From the NCBI GenBank assembly GCA_030549495.1, contig JAUIRK010000017.1, positions 124,001 through 188,000 on the forward strand: a stretch of 64,000 bases of DNA, in the 5' to 3' direction. The stretch is from Nectonema munidae. Its lineage: Eukaryota > Nematomorpha > Nectonematoida > Nectonematidae. Both the position numbers and the translations under genes were made by a program. The notes below the pieces were generated by a model that saw only the letters and a program-made list of their open reading frames with translations, was not told where the DNA came from and did no database searches. Position 1 is the stretch's first letter, and each line of letters begins with the position of its first letter. This document shows positions 1-11,200 of this stretch, piece by piece.

Positions 1-12
1 CACTCTGAGCGT
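1..12 (+). CDS. Possible 3' end of an upstream Sec16 exon
   Basis: The window opens with twelve bases followed at once by a consensus donor (gtaagt at 13-18). The next Sec16 exon starts at 945 in phase 0, so this could be the tail of the preceding exon, reading HSER in phase 0. Only four residues are visible and they do not match known Sec16 sequence well, so this rests on the splice site alone. Confidence 0.3.
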
Positions 13-944
13 GTAAGTGAACAGGCACAGCAGTTCCCCATTTGGCCCCTCAAATTTGTACTATGTTTTGAGATCCATGGATTTTATGTTTGAGGGCCAA
101 ATTATTAAGGAAATTACTATCAGTCAAATTATTTATAACTGTTTTTAATTGAGTATCTTTAATTGAACAATGTAAAATCTTACAAACATTATTTAGTTTT
201 AAAATTATATTGTTTTTGTTTATAGAAGTAGATGTATTTAAAAATCAAACGAATTTAACTCTTGGTAGCTAAACAAATGAGAATAAGTTTTAAAAACATA
301 ACTGGTATAAAAATTAAGTTTTAGATATAAATTATGCATTAATTTGAAAAAAATGTTTTAATTGCTTTAACAACGTTTCTTACAAATACGACTTTTCAGA
401 ATAATAAGAATTTTTATTTAGATTATTTAAAATAAAAAAAGAGGCTTTTTCAATTATTTAAAAGTATTTATTTAAAAATCATGATTTCTTAAGAATTCTT
501 AGTGGTTGGAAAAGTGATCATTCGCTACGAATGAGTTAAGTAAGTGACTCTGCCTACGATTAAGAACAATAAGTTATTCAAGTTATTGTAAAATCTAATA
601 AGCAGTAAAACCTCTACCGGACACCTCCTTTTTCAGTAAATATCCAAAATAAGGAAACTTTATTTTGGTTAAAATTTTTGTCTGATATAACATTTTTTAA
701 TTATTCATTTCTTCAATAAAGACACTTCTCTATTAAGGACATTAATCTCAGTCCTAAGCCTTATATAGAAGTTTATACTTATTATAGAAGTTAACCTTCA
801 AATCACTTTAATTGATTTAATACTCCCACTTTCTTTTTCATCTAAGCATATGCCAAACTCAAATTATTAGCGGGCGAAATGCTGCCTCTCCTACAACCGT
901 CAGAGTTTTCAAGTTTTTATTCTCATTTGATTTAGGCCTTACAG

Positions 945-1055
945 TACTGTGAAATTATCGCAGAAACTTTCATGGCTGGTTGTTTCATGAAAGAAGAATG
1001 TTTTGGTGAAAAATACGAAGCCCACATCTTATTTTTACAAAACCAAGTTTACCAG
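945..1055 (+). CDS. Sec16: Sec16 exon, end of central conserved domain
   Basis: Acceptor ttacag ends at 944 and donor gtttgt starts at 1056. The exon encodes 37 residues, phase 0 at both ends, starting YCEIIAETFMAGCF. This matches the helical repeat in vertebrate Sec16 that reads HYCEVIA. The following exon continues in the same frame. Confidence 0.8.
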
Positions 1056-4000
1056 GTTTGTTTTTTACTTTTCCGATTGTTTTTATGATGAATTAATTTT
1101 TTGAATTTTATTTAGCTTTCTCTGACTCTCTTTTCACACGATCCCATTCTTTCATCAGCATCCGTGAAACCTAATCAAATGCCTGAGTGGCTTCTTAAGT
1201 TTTCAAGGTTTCTACACTCAAATAAAATGAAAACAAAAAATGTTAGTCCAACTATTAAAGAAGTAATTTTTGTTCAAAATAACTTGATAAATTTTCTTCA
1301 TCTAGTTTTTATAGTGTTTTGTTACAGCGTTCAGAACCGCGATTGTTAATATGGTATATGCAAAACATAGTGACTGCCCTTTTCAACCAGATGTCCTTCT
1401 TCACATAGACTAGAAATTGTTTTTAACTCAAAAATAAAATCATTTTATGTTGTTTTACTCATGGGCCTCTTCATCTGTGAAATTTTAAAAGTCCTTTCAA
1501 GAATTTTAAACTGTTCCTAGAAAATCTTTACTAGTTAAAAAAAGGATTTAAACTCCGCTTTAAATATAATTTTTTTATATCTACGCAGAAATGAAAAACT
1601 TACAGAAATAAAATAATCCTAACAAAAAATCTCTTTTACTATCCCTGTGTAGAAAAAAAAACACTATGAAACAGAAAACAATTGATGTTTGAGTATTTAT
1701 CAGTTGAGTTTTTATTGTAGTCTAAACATTGTAAATAGTTTTTTATATCCTCATTTTGAACTAAAAGTTTATAATTTTGAAGTCTCTAAATTTTCATTAT
1801 AATTGTTCTCGTTTGAAAATTGACACAATCGTATATTGAATTAAAATCATAGAATTTTCACCTTTAAAAGTTCAATCATGTATTGTATACATTCTTTGAA
1901 TCGTTATAACTAGAGTTTCTTATTTCTCGATAAAATAATTTTGTCGAGAAATTTAGAAAACAGATTAAGAATTCTTGAGACTCGAGAAAGTAAAACTAAT
2001 TCTTATTCAAAAATAATATTTTCAAAAAACTAAAGCGCTTGATGATTCATTTTTTCTTATTTAAAAATTTGTAGACAATTAGCTCATTGAATTTATTGTT
2101 TTTGACATGCAAACAAGATTAATAGTAGAGAAGAGGGCTAAACTTCTTTGAACAGGTCTAGTTTTAGCTCATTTATTTATTGATACGCATTTTTAGTAAT
2201 AACTAAATTAACAGAGACACTTGTTCTTTCAGAGTTGCAAGGAGGAATGTGGAGTGAAGTCGAAAAATCTTTTCTCCAGTGATGTATTTCCATTGTCGCC
2301 TCTAATGCAACCCGTTAATTCGTCCCTTCCCTCTCAGACAAAAGTTACTTCATCATCCACACCTTATCAGCATTTTCAAAGTTTCCAGCCTTGTTATAAA
2401 GAATCACCGCCGACCAAACAAGAAAGTGAAGTACGACCAGACAACCCGTATCTTCTTTCAACAAAGCAAATAGCCTCCTCAAACATTCCTTTGTCATCAG
2501 TCCCGTATAACGTTATTAATACCGCCTCTTTTCCCTTGATACCAACCCTGCCCAATTTCATGGACGATAGTAGAAGTAGCATTCACTCTTTCAATGCAGC
2601 ACAACCAATTGAAAAATCCACTCCCGATAATTCTTCATTCCTTGAAGATAGCACTTTTTCTCCATTCAATTCATCCTATAACAGCTCTGAAATGATGGAT
2701 AAAAAATCGGTAAGTGGCCTAGTGTCTGCCATTGTGCTAACGACTTAATTGCTAGTTCCGTTATGAGTCACATGTATTGCTTTAGAAGCTAAGAATTTTT
2801 GCTAATTATTTAAACAATAGAAAAACATTTGAAGCTAAGTGCTAAATATTACCCTTTCCAAGATTGTATTTATGATACCTAAACAGAGATGGTATTCCCT
2901 AAAAGTGAAAAATGTCCCAAAATGGTTGAGGGTTTTTAATAATGAGGGATATAAAATCTTGCTTGAAGGCAACCCTAACGCATGTTTTTCCGATTTTCAT
3001 TTTTCGTAGGAAATGGACAACTTCCTGTTAACTAAAAACGACCCTTTCAAAGATTGTATTGAGATACCAAATGAATGTGTATTATCTAAAAGTGATAATG
3101 TCATTATTTCTGTTTTTAATGATGATGGTATTAACGTTGAAGACAAAGTCATTTTAACTTCGACCAACGAAGACTCTTTAGAAATTAACAACTAAAATCT
3201 CACACGTTATGAGAGTTTATATATACATAAACATTACAACCAATTATATTGTTTCAATGAAATAAAACCGCAATTTCAAAGTTAAAAGTTTTGAACTTTT
3301 GTGTAGAAATTCAATATGTATCTAAGATATCGTTTAAAAATTTTAATTTTAACTTTGTTTTTTTCATTATTTACCATTTTTACATTTAAATATATAATAA
3401 GGTCTGGCAATTTGTATCCTCAAAGGGTTTGCTAGATCTCTGATATATGCATTTCCTAACATTGCCCTTATATAAGTGTTTTCAATATTTCTTTTAAGCT
3501 TACCACAGACAAGGATCAGTGTGATTTGTCTTTAAAAGATTCCTTATCCAGTGAAGGCTGGTTCAGTGGCTTATTCAATAGAGGCAAGAAGGGCAAAAAT
3601 CAAATGCTTCTCCCAGACGACTCCAAAAAAAGTGTAAAATCTGTTTTTCCTTTGCACTGTTTAACCCAAATGAATTTTATCATCATTTCATTATGATATC
3701 GAACATTTAATTATCTGCTTGAAAGCGCATATTATAGCCTCGATTTTTCCTTTTATATATTAGATTAGTGGACAGTTATATTTCCAACAGAAAATATAAT
3801 TTTTAAATGAAAAAAGTTAAGTAATATATATAATAACAAGGTATGCTATATATCCTAAAATCCGAGGCCCAAGCAAAGATGGGCAGAGAAGGGGGATCAA
3901 GACAGGGGCGCACATATTCAAAATTTATGGGGACGGAATTTTTTTTTCAATTTTTGAAGTTACTGATCTGGAAATACCACGAGAGATCAAATATTCAAGC

Positions 4001-7000
4001 AATCCTTTAAAATATAGAGTGTATTCAGCGCATACTTAAATTTATAAGACTACTTTAAATAACTGAACGTTGAAGAGTTTTATATGAGTGAATGTTGTCT
4101 GAAGACAAAGAGATTACTAGACACCCTGCGATGTTTATGTGAAAAAATGTGATTAATTTAGGGGCAAAGGTATAAAATTAAGTTATAATTGTGCCAACAA
4201 AAATAAAACAATAAATTAAGATTGCATTATTTCATTTTTCTCAGCATCATTCAAAAATAGTTTAAAAGCTAAATTGGTGCAAGCTACAAACATCTACAAA
4301 AAGTAAAATAACTTTTAACTTTTTGCAATGATTTGCTTTTTATAATAATTTTTAAGGAAAAAAGGCTATCAAATAAATTAATAGAGCTTCAACAAAAACT
4401 AAAAAATTTTAGAGCATAAATTAAGTTTTTTGAAAACTAATTTGACGTATCCCCTACATCAGCGTTTTTAAAACTCTGGGTCCCAACCCTTCAGTTAAAA
4501 ATAAAATGGGTCGTGACAAAAAAGAAAGAAAATCAAAGTAGGACAAAGTGAAGAAAATCTATATATTTTATTCATATAAATAAATAAAACAATGGGCAGA
4601 TCATAAAAAAATATAGTATATATAAATTATCGATGCTGAATAAAAAATCTAGTGATCAGAATTTGTCTTATTACACCAAAGTATTATGGGGAGCGATGTA
4701 AACTGTGCGTCTTGCCATGGGTTGCAGTAAAAAAAGTTTGAAAAACACTGCCCTACAGCATACTCTATGGGTGTCATGGCAGGTTGGTTGAGAGATGATG
4801 GGCTCAGAACGGAGGTTCGATTCCTTATCGATACTAATTTGTTCATAGTGTGACATACGCGGTACATCATTGGTCAATGAAAACACATCCACGGTACCTT
4901 TATCTTATCTTTTACTCAAAATTGGAAAATTTGCTACATAATTAACATAAGAGAGAAAGGAGACAAATAGCTAAACCCTTATAGGGTGATTTGGTAACTC
5001 TTGTATTTTTTAAGGAATCATAGTATACAAATAATAGTAGTTTAATCACTTTCCCATAAAATTATTTAAGTCTAAGAACACAAAATCATAAAAAAACAAT
5101 TTAAACTAACATACATCATAAAAATCATAGTATACGAGAACAAGAAAAACATTTTATGTGGCTATTTCTGTTTAGAAATACAATTCTGACAGCTGTTATA
5201 AATATACAAAATATATTTTTAACAACTGAAACATTTTGTTTTGATATATTTTTTATTATAATAATCTACAAATAGAGTATTTTGTTTTTAAGCTGAATAG
5301 CTAGTCAAAATATTCATTCCCAAATAGCTATTGAAAAAAAATTTCTTGCCTTGAAAAAACTAATGTTTTTAAATTTTACAAAATCGTAACGATTGAAAAC
5401 TATTTTTCTCTCATTTAAAAACAAACAAATTTTATTTTTGCAAACTGGTATACGCCAAACTGAACGGAATATCTAGGAACGATACAGTGCGACCATTGTT
5501 TATAACCAAAGAAATTGTTTTGTCGAGTGACCGCCAAAATATCCAATCATTGTTTTATCAATGCAATGAAACTCAGATGAAGGTGTCCACTTTAAAAAAT
5601 TTGAATTCAGCTTTTCTATCAAGGGACGCACTTTGCCAAAGTTATCTTTTTCAGGAAGAGATGTGTTATCACACACGTGAAGGTATTATTTGGTCTCTGC
5701 AAAACTCTTACGCCGCATCGATGAAGAAATGAAAGTGTTGTTGCAGTCTTCTTTCTTTTCGAGTATAACCTGGAACGTGCCAGAGAGTTATAGCTTGAAC
5801 AAATTAATATGCCAATGAAACAAAGTATTTCATCACGGAATACATTCAAGAAAAGTTTTTTGTATAGCGTATGTATTTGTCATGTCAACAAAGATGTCTA
5901 TAATTTCAATGTTTAAAAACATAGCAAGAATATCTAATATTTGAAGCGTATGATCATGAAAAAAGGTCTATATTTGGGGGGAAAGTTCTTCTTTAAACAT
6001 TTTGAACTGTCCACAATACCCCATTCGACACTGTTTATATTTTTGGGAGGATTTGTTTCACACATTTCTTCTTCTGAATATTTTCACTGTCAAATTGTGC
6101 TGAAGCCGCTAAATGTTTGGAGCTGAATTTGTTATACTTAAAACAATCATCATCTCCCGAATCTTCATCAGATATCACCGAGCAAGCATTTAAAGGCAGT
6201 TCAATGAAAACCCTAAAATTACTTGTTTCTTCTTCATCAATCAAATCAAGTATATCAGATTATTCTACAGCTTCTTCTGAAATATACCAAAGATGACGTT
6301 TGAAAGCTGCAAAGGCAACATTGGCAAATTTTTCATTTGGGATTCCATGTTGCATGAGTTTCATCATATCCATATCGTTCTTGGCAGCATATGGACCGAT
6401 CGGTGACTCATTCCAAAAAGGCACATTGCATAGGGCGAGAACAGAGAAATATCTTGAACTGTTTTAAGTTCACCTTTCGTCAGATGGAACTGATCATGAA
6501 AGAGAAATATTTTTATCAGTATATAGCTTTTGCCATCCATCTTGCATGATGGAAAGCACCTGGAGCACGAAAAAAATTCCATCCGTTGGAGTACCTTCAA
6601 GGAAGATTTTGGCAAGAATTGTGAGTTCCCGATAATCATCTCTTGTTGCCTTTAACCTCACGGCAAGCTCAAGACGTTGCATTGCTTCCTCACGAGGAAC
6701 GGACCAATCACCCACGAAGTTTGCCAAGATTTCTTCATTTTGCTTGCTGTCTTGAAGTGTTTTTTGCCGAGGTTTCTCCACTGATCTTGAAAACGTGAAA
6801 ATGGAATAATTGGACCGGAATTAGGTTCATAGGCGGAACAAACACATTAGCAAGGATCACTTCGTACACGTGATGCCAATAGGCGCGCCAAACAAGCTCC
6901 CTTTGTAGTTGCTCTTGAATTTTGATACAAGCGCCTTGAAGCAAACCTGTGTTTGAGGCTGTTGTGTCAAACACAATAGCTTTGATTTGCTGAGGCAGGC

Positions 7001-9473
7001 TCAATTGTTGATTGAGGAAAGACATGCATTGTCTTGATTTCTACATGAAAAAGATCCAATTTTGGGAACATCAAGGAGGATCTCAGTACCATCTCCTGTG
7101 GCAAGAATTGCAATTCTTTCAGCTTTCTTCCGACTAGAGCATGTTACAGTTATGTCAGGCAATAGCTTACCGTCCCAATGTAACACTAGGGGTGTATCAC
7201 GCAAATTTCTTATCATGGTGTCAGACTTGATTCTGGTTGGTACTTTACGGTTCCTCTTCCAATACAGGTAGATCGAACTCGGAGACAAAGTGATTTTGAT
7301 GTCAATGCCAATAGACTTTGCTTGAGCCCCATGCTGGTGCAATGCCTTCCTATGAGACACGCCAGTACGATCCAGAGGCGCCGTAACTTCAGGTTTAAAA
7401 AAGACCTTTTTGGAAATAGATGGACCTGCAGCAAATATAGATTCTTTCTTTTGGAGTGACTATAAACGTGGAAGGAATCATCTACCGAAGAATCTGAAGA
7501 CGAACTGGAATCAGTTAGTGTCGATAAGCTGATTACTTTGACGGTTAGTTGTTTTTCTGCCTCAGAATTTTTCTTGCGTTTGTCTTACACTTCAGCTCTT
7601 TTCTTCTTCTTAAAAAACTTGAAATGATGCATGTCAATTCCAGCCACGCTCGATTGGGAACGATTCTTTCGCTGACTCAACAGGAAGGCTTTATCTTCCT
7701 CATTTTTCATCATAACTAGCACATCCTTGTGAGCAATGTCAAAAATTTCATCTAAGTTATCAACAAACATTTGTTCCTTCATGCGCTGATTCTCCGAATC
7801 TCGCAGACGATTCCTCGTTGTTGTAGGAATCCACAACTGCTTTCGCACTTTTGGACTTTGTATACTAAACACTCTCTTTGGACTTGTAAGTTTTTCTTCA
7901 GAATGTCCAAGAAGCCAAGCTGATGCTGCGTAACGGCTAGCCATTTTAAAGTTTATCTGCGTCTGCAAGAATAAAATAAAAAAATAGAAAAAAACAAATA
8001 TGATAAAAAGTGAACAATATTTACGACCTTAAAATCTTTACAGACCATTCCATAATTTGGCACAAAGTAAGCTTATATAATAAGGAAAGGAAGCAACATA
8101 AAGCTGAAAGTATACACCGACTTTGCAATTTTACCATATATTTTTGAAACACCCTAGTGTCCAAGAATGATTTGACCAGGCCAAGATAGGCCAGCATCAC
8201 TTTGTCCTTGGTATGAAGTTTCTTGTGGGGAGCGAGATCTTTGATGATGCGGATTCTTTAAAGAGCTAATTCAATGGGGAGAGTCAGGTAAATCCCCGAT
8301 TCTTCGTGATCTTAGGGTGCCATACCACAAAGGGAAGTTTGAGGAGCAACAAGATGGTGAAGAGCGGGAGTGAACGAAGGAGTTGCGAAGTCCTTTAGCA
8401 AAAATTTGACGATTTTAGGTGTCTCGGCAGGCTTGATTTACTCCACCAAGGCGGCGAGCAGAGCGTGACTGGCCTCTTGTAGCGTGGGGTCTGGTGCGTT
8501 GACGTTTGACATTTTGCAGAAGTTGAGGTTGATTAGTATTGAGCGTAAAAGAGAGAGATAAAAAGTCCAAGTTTTTTATGGTGTAATTTTTGTTTTGAGG
8601 TCAGGAAATTTGGAAAAAAACTCATAATTTTAAAAAGAAGTCAGGGAAAATCAGTGAATTTTCTTTCTTTTTTTTAAATAAGTGGCAACTCTGAATAAAT
8701 ATTTCTATTTTATTTTTAAAAGCATTCATTTGTTTATGACTGAAATAAAATATTTCTACTTCCGTCTAACAGATTTATTCGTGTGTGCAACGAACTGTCT
8801 CTCGAAACATCTCTATACTTCCCTTTCTCATTTATTCGTTTTATGAAAATATCGATGTGGTTTTTTCAATGAATTTGTTTTATAAAACGAATGCCTAAAT
8901 TTTTTACAGTATATATAAATACCCGATTCATATTGTGTGTGTGTGTGTGTGTTCGTTTTGTCAAATAAAATGTCAGAGCGATTTGAATGCGGCGCCTTCA
9001 CCTTGTAATCTCTACTTTACAGATCGTCTATGATGAAATAAACAAAAAGTGGATCAATTTGAATCCCACAGAAGAAGACGCTCCTATCCCCGCACCGCCT
9101 CCATTCCTGAGCAGGAGTCACAGTAACGAGCCTGTCTCCTACCCATTTTCCCAGTTTGCCATTTCCCCAACGAACCGCATCTCACTACATACACCACCTT
9201 CTTCACAAATCAACTTGGACAACTCCACTCCAAATATCTTGAACAATTCACACACTTCTAAAGCACCGATAGAGCCACTTAACAGTGCCACCAATTTCAA
9301 CTCTTCTCCATACTCCGGTAACGCATAATGTATTTTGCGAATCTTCTATTTAATTTTTCTTTTGCTTTGCATACTTAGGTCCAAGATATGTGAATTTGTT
9401 AGATACGAGTGATAGGAAAGCCTCTCCCGGTGTTGCTACTGCTGCTAATCCTTTTTTGAACTGTCTTCCATAA
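945..9473 (+). CDS. Sec16: Sec16, C-terminal half (seven exons), ER exit-site scaffold
   Basis: Sec16 is a peripheral ER membrane scaffold that organises COPII budding sites. Seven + strand exons follow one another in phase: 945-1055, 1116-1262, 2233-2709, 3010-3127, 3509-3633, 9023-9317 and 9379-9473, about 455 codons including the stop. The first two give the end of the conserved central domain (YCEIIAETFMAG, compare HYCEVIA in vertebrate Sec16). The next is a Ser/Pro/Asn-rich low-complexity region. The last three hold the conserved C-terminal block: GWFSGLFN, LPDDSKKS joined to IVYDEINKKWINLN, then GPRYVNLLDT near the end. The joins 1055/1116, 1262/2233, 2709/3010 and 3633/9023 are phase 0; 3127/3509 and 9317/9379 are phase 1. 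The N-terminal half lies before the window. The last two exons are copied in unit 2 at 27972-28422. Identification is by recalled family motifs, not a search. Confidence 0.85.
1116..1262 (+). CDS. Sec16: Sec16 exon, last helix of central domain
   Basis: Acceptor tttatttag ends at 1115. The exon runs 49 codons to a donor gtaatt at 1263, phase 0 at both ends. It contains PEWLLKFSRFL, equivalent to the proline-tryptophan turn that closes the Sec16 central domain. The frame stays open past the donor to a stop at 1349, so the donor is chosen because it joins in phase to the next exon. Confidence 0.7.
2233..2709 (+). CDS. Sec16: Sec16 exon, Ser/Pro-rich linker
   Basis: Acceptor ttctttcag ends at 2232 and a consensus donor gtaagt starts at 2710. 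It encodes 159 residues, phase 0 at both ends. Composition is dominated by Ser, Pro, Asn and Thr with scattered Phe, as expected for the disordered region after the Sec16 central domain. There is no domain to recognise; membership rests on position, phase and composition. Confidence 0.75.
2850..2962 (+). pseudogene. Decayed duplicate of the next Sec16 exon
   Basis: This intronic stretch aligns by eye with 3040-3140: both carry ccctttc(c/a)aagattgt, gatacc(t/a)aa and tctaaaagtga-like blocks in the same order, followed by tttttaat-atgagg against tttttaatgatgatgg. It looks like a tandem copy of the exon at 3010-3127 that lost its reading frame. Confidence 0.55.
3010..3127 (+). CDS. Sec16: Sec16 exon, acidic/polar segment
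   Basis: Acceptor tttttcgtag ends at 3009. The frame is open to a stop at 3195, but a donor ggtatta with GT at 3128 ends the exon in phase 1, and the acceptor cttaccacag at 3508 restores the frame (D-D-D-K-D-Q across the joint). The donor is weak, so the 3' boundary is tentative. Reading through to 3195 would give an alternative short C-terminus. Confidence 0.5.
3509..3633 (+). CDS. Sec16: Sec16 exon with GWFSGLF and LPDD motifs
   Basis: It encodes DKDQCDLSLKDS followed by GWFSGLFNRGKKGKNQMLLP and DDSKKS. The GW(F)xGLF and (K)LPDD motifs are the hallmarks of the C-terminal conserved region of Sec16, just before IVYDE. The donor gtaaaa at 3634 is phase 0 and joins directly to IVYDE at 9023, as in the vertebrate protein. 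Confidence 0.85.
3902..4070 (+). repeat. hAT terminal fragment related to the 16353 element
   Basis: It starts with a hAT-like end (CAGGGGCGCACATATTC). About 165 bp then match the left end of the 2.1-kb hAT element at 16353 and 40959, sharing for instance tattcaagcaatc and attcagcgcatac. No right end follows, so it is a truncated or solo end inside the Sec16 intron. Confidence 0.7.
4460..4750. mobile_element. Non-autonomous hAT MITE, 291 bp
   Basis: The left end CAGCGTTTTTAAAACTCTGG is mirrored by the right end AAAGTTTGAAAAACACTG. The flanks are an imperfect 8-bp duplication: ccctacat at 4452-4459 and ccctacag at 4751-4758. Eight-bp target duplications and CAG...CTG ends are hAT hallmarks. 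There is no coding content. Confidence 0.8.
4770..4890 (+). repeat. tRNA-like SINE or tRNA pseudogene fragment
   Basis: An A-box-like ggttggttgag (about 4783-4793) and a B-box-like ggttcgattcc (about 4814-4824) have roughly tRNA spacing, embedded in non-tRNA sequence. No acceptor-stem pairing is evident. It fits a tRNA-derived short interspersed element adjoining the preceding hAT MITE. Confidence 0.5.
5440..5860 (+). other. Coding-like stretch of unknown origin in Sec16 intron
   Basis: An open frame at 5487-5732 reads like protein (Cys-containing, for example QCNETQMKVSTLKN, then AFLSRDALCQSYLFQEEMCY). Past its stop, coding-like residues continue in other frames to about 5850 (WNVPESYSLNKLICQ). 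Base composition is less AT-biased than the surrounding intron. No family is recognised. It could be a decayed retrocopy or a transposon fragment next to T_a. It is not part of the tandem unit, since no second copy was seen. Confidence 0.35.
5898..7965 (-). mobile_element. T_a: decayed hAT-like transposase family copy
   Basis: On the minus strand, broken frames from about 7944 down to about 5990 spell a repetitive transposase-like family widespread in arthropods and cnidarians. The parts come in order. First is an N-terminal MASRYAASAWLLGHSEEK. Next is VFDTTASNTGLLQGA, with the acidic DTT motif, and a degenerate C/Y-x-HH box (AYWHHVYE here). Then come RDDYRELTILAKIFLEG and finally FKRHLWYISEE-like residues. 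The order DTT, CxHH, RDDYRE suggests an RNase H fold of hAT type, but I cannot assign it to a named superfamily. Several frame breaks and stops make it non-functional. No terminal inverted repeats were found. Confidence 0.7.
8060..8512 (-). pseudogene. GC-richer relic reading frame, unidentified
   Basis: A minus-strand ATG at 8512 opens MSNVNAPDPTLQEASHALLA, then a stop, then coding-like text (IKPAETPKIVKFLLKDFATP and later MLAYLGLVKSFLDT) interrupted by further breaks. The composition is clearly richer in GC than its surroundings. It looks like a processed or transposon-carried gene that has decayed. The same sequence, with the same kind of breaks, is in unit 2 (27110-27491). No family is recognised. 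Confidence 0.4.
8934..8952. repeat. (TG)n microsatellite before the Sec16 exon
   Basis: A run of TG dinucleotides. The unit 2 counterpart at about 27908-27920 is shorter, and the 25 bp that follow also differ between copies. Confidence 0.9.
9023..9317 (+). CDS. Sec16: Sec16 penultimate exon
   Basis: Acceptor ctttacag ends at 9022. The exon opens IVYDEINKKWINLNPTEEDA, the most conserved C-terminal Sec16 block, then PIPAPPPF and an Asn/Ser/Pro-rich stretch. Donor g|gtaacg at 9318 leaves phase 1. Reading past the donor would reach a stop 11 bases later (GNA-stop). Confidence 0.9.
9379..9473 (+). CDS. Sec16: Sec16 last exon
   Basis: Acceptor atacttag ends at 9378. Phase 1 is restored to give GPRYVNLLDTSDRKASPG and, further on, a C-terminus NPFLNCLP before TAA at 9471-9473. 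(R)YVNLL-type endings are found in other metazoan Sec16 proteins. Confidence 0.85.
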
Positions 9474-9769
9474 TCTTAAATTTTTAGTTATTTTATTATT
9501 CAAAACTCATAATATACACCATGCTCTAATGTCTCTTAAGTTCTCTTTCATAAGCGTTCCTCATTGCGCTCCAGTATCTTTGTTTTTTATTTTGCAAAAA
9601 TCAAATATTTTCTCCTATTTTTTTCTGCATTCAAATACAATACACATATATATCTTTCTTTATTTATATTCTTTCTCTTTGCACATCAATTCTGATTAAA
9701 AAATTATAAACACACAATATTCCATTAATTTCTCTCTATAATAACATCCTGATGACCTATGTTTGCGCA

Positions 9770-9775
9770 AATAAA
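9770..9775 (+). promoter_or_regulatory. Likely Sec16 polyadenylation signal
   Basis: AATAAA about 300 bp after the Sec16 stop, followed by a T-rich stretch. Upstream near-matches exist, so the exact cleavage site is open. Confidence 0.5.
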
Positions 9776-11118
9776 GTATTTTTTACATTCTTCAAGCGGG
9801 TTTTTTAATTCAGGTATGTAGTGTACTTTTTATAACGATTATTTCTCTAGCTGTATTCTCATTCGCAATTATTTCATAAAGTTTAATCAACAAAGATAGA
9901 ACAGATTTGCTTGTTTTGGCAGTAATCCATATTTGCAGCATCACTTTCTCTCAACTATCAATTTGGGAGTTACAAGGCATTTTATTTAACATATCAAGCA
10001 CTTTTACCTTTTCAAGAATCATAACTTTTCGGTCATGCCTAGTAGCATGCCAATACCCTTTGCAGATGCAGTGAATTACACGGGTACAAGAATTCATCTA
10101 TACTTTGCACTAAACACTTACATAGATTACAAATGTTTTTAATGGATTTAAAATATAAACTTATTATTAATCATCTCAGTTGTCTGAAAATAGCTCTTTT
10201 TAGAATTTCAAGCTTTAATGAAATTTTTTGCAGATACTTGAGTTGGCGAATGTGGAATCGCGGATAGGTAAGACGGTTCCGTGCAGTGTATAAAACAAAA
10301 CATTTCTAAAGATTTTTTTAGAACTCTGAATTTTGGACAAATTTTTTCAGGAATGTCAAATAGGGTTGAAGTGGTTAAACCCGTAAAATCCCACCCTATT
10401 AGAGATATGCGACATGTATATTGATCACCATCGACAAAAATGTCATTTTTAACTTACTGATCGAATTGCATTAAAAATGATTTATTTTTGTTTTATTTTA
10501 TGTGTTAATTTGTGAATTCTATTTAACTTTTTTAATCGTTTTGGTAGTTTAAGAAAAAATATTTATAGCGACAAATTTAATGGGATTCCACGTTAATACC
10601 GAATATTTGTTAGCAGGCCAAATATCAGATTTCTTATAAAAATTTATCACTAAAGTTTCCATCTTAAACTCTATTAAAATTGATAGAATTTGGCTTGTTT
10701 CAATAGAGAAAGTATGCACAAAACAATTGGGAAAAAATTGTGTATGATTTTCCAGAAAAATATCACGCTTTCATGTGGGGCAGTATAAGAAGCTTTTGAA
10801 ATCAAGTCTTGTAATTGCTCTTTTTGAACAATATGGATCCTAGCTTTGTCCTTTTGAAGAAAAAAGTCCTTTTTGAAAAAAAATTAATTAAAGACAATTA
10901 TTTATCAGCAAATTGATTTTTTAGATATATATTTATTTAGTTATATTTAAGAAGTCAAATTATATGTTATAGCAAAGGTCGATTGTAGGATTCTTATTCA
11001 ATTTATAAATAACGAAAGCTATAAAATTCAAATCTTATTAATTAATATAAAAATAGTCCTAGACAAATTTATCAAATACTTTTAAGTATAAATAGGAAAT
11101 GATATAAAATAGATGGTT

Positions 11119-11200
11119 CCTGGTCAAAACGGCCCATACCAAAAAGCAAAACGGCCAAAAACCATAACGGTTCAAAGCCAATACGTCCATAAACCGATAC
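11119..11200. repeat. Short degenerate repeats (ACGG/CCATA words)
   Basis: Words such as caaaacggcc, ataacggttc, atacgtcc and gatacggtc recur within 80 bp. Unit 2 lacks 21 bp here, between two copies of caaaacggcc. Confidence 0.6.

Noticed and set aside
1164-1349. Independent 61-codon gene
   Set aside because: Its first part is the Sec16 exon 1116-1262; the remainder is intron read-through beyond a splice donor.
2394-2582. Minus-strand frame of 62 codons
   Set aside because: It lies wholly antisense to the Sec16 exon 2233-2709, and its openness follows from that exon's Ser/Pro codon use.
4649-4892. Two overlapping minus-strand frames
   Set aside because: They cover the hAT MITE end and the tRNA-like SINE; no protein-like features.
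7062-7271. Plus-strand frame (and 26081-26290, 26031-26249, 50665-50949)
   Set aside because: Antisense shadows of the T transposase copies, with the same openness in each copy.
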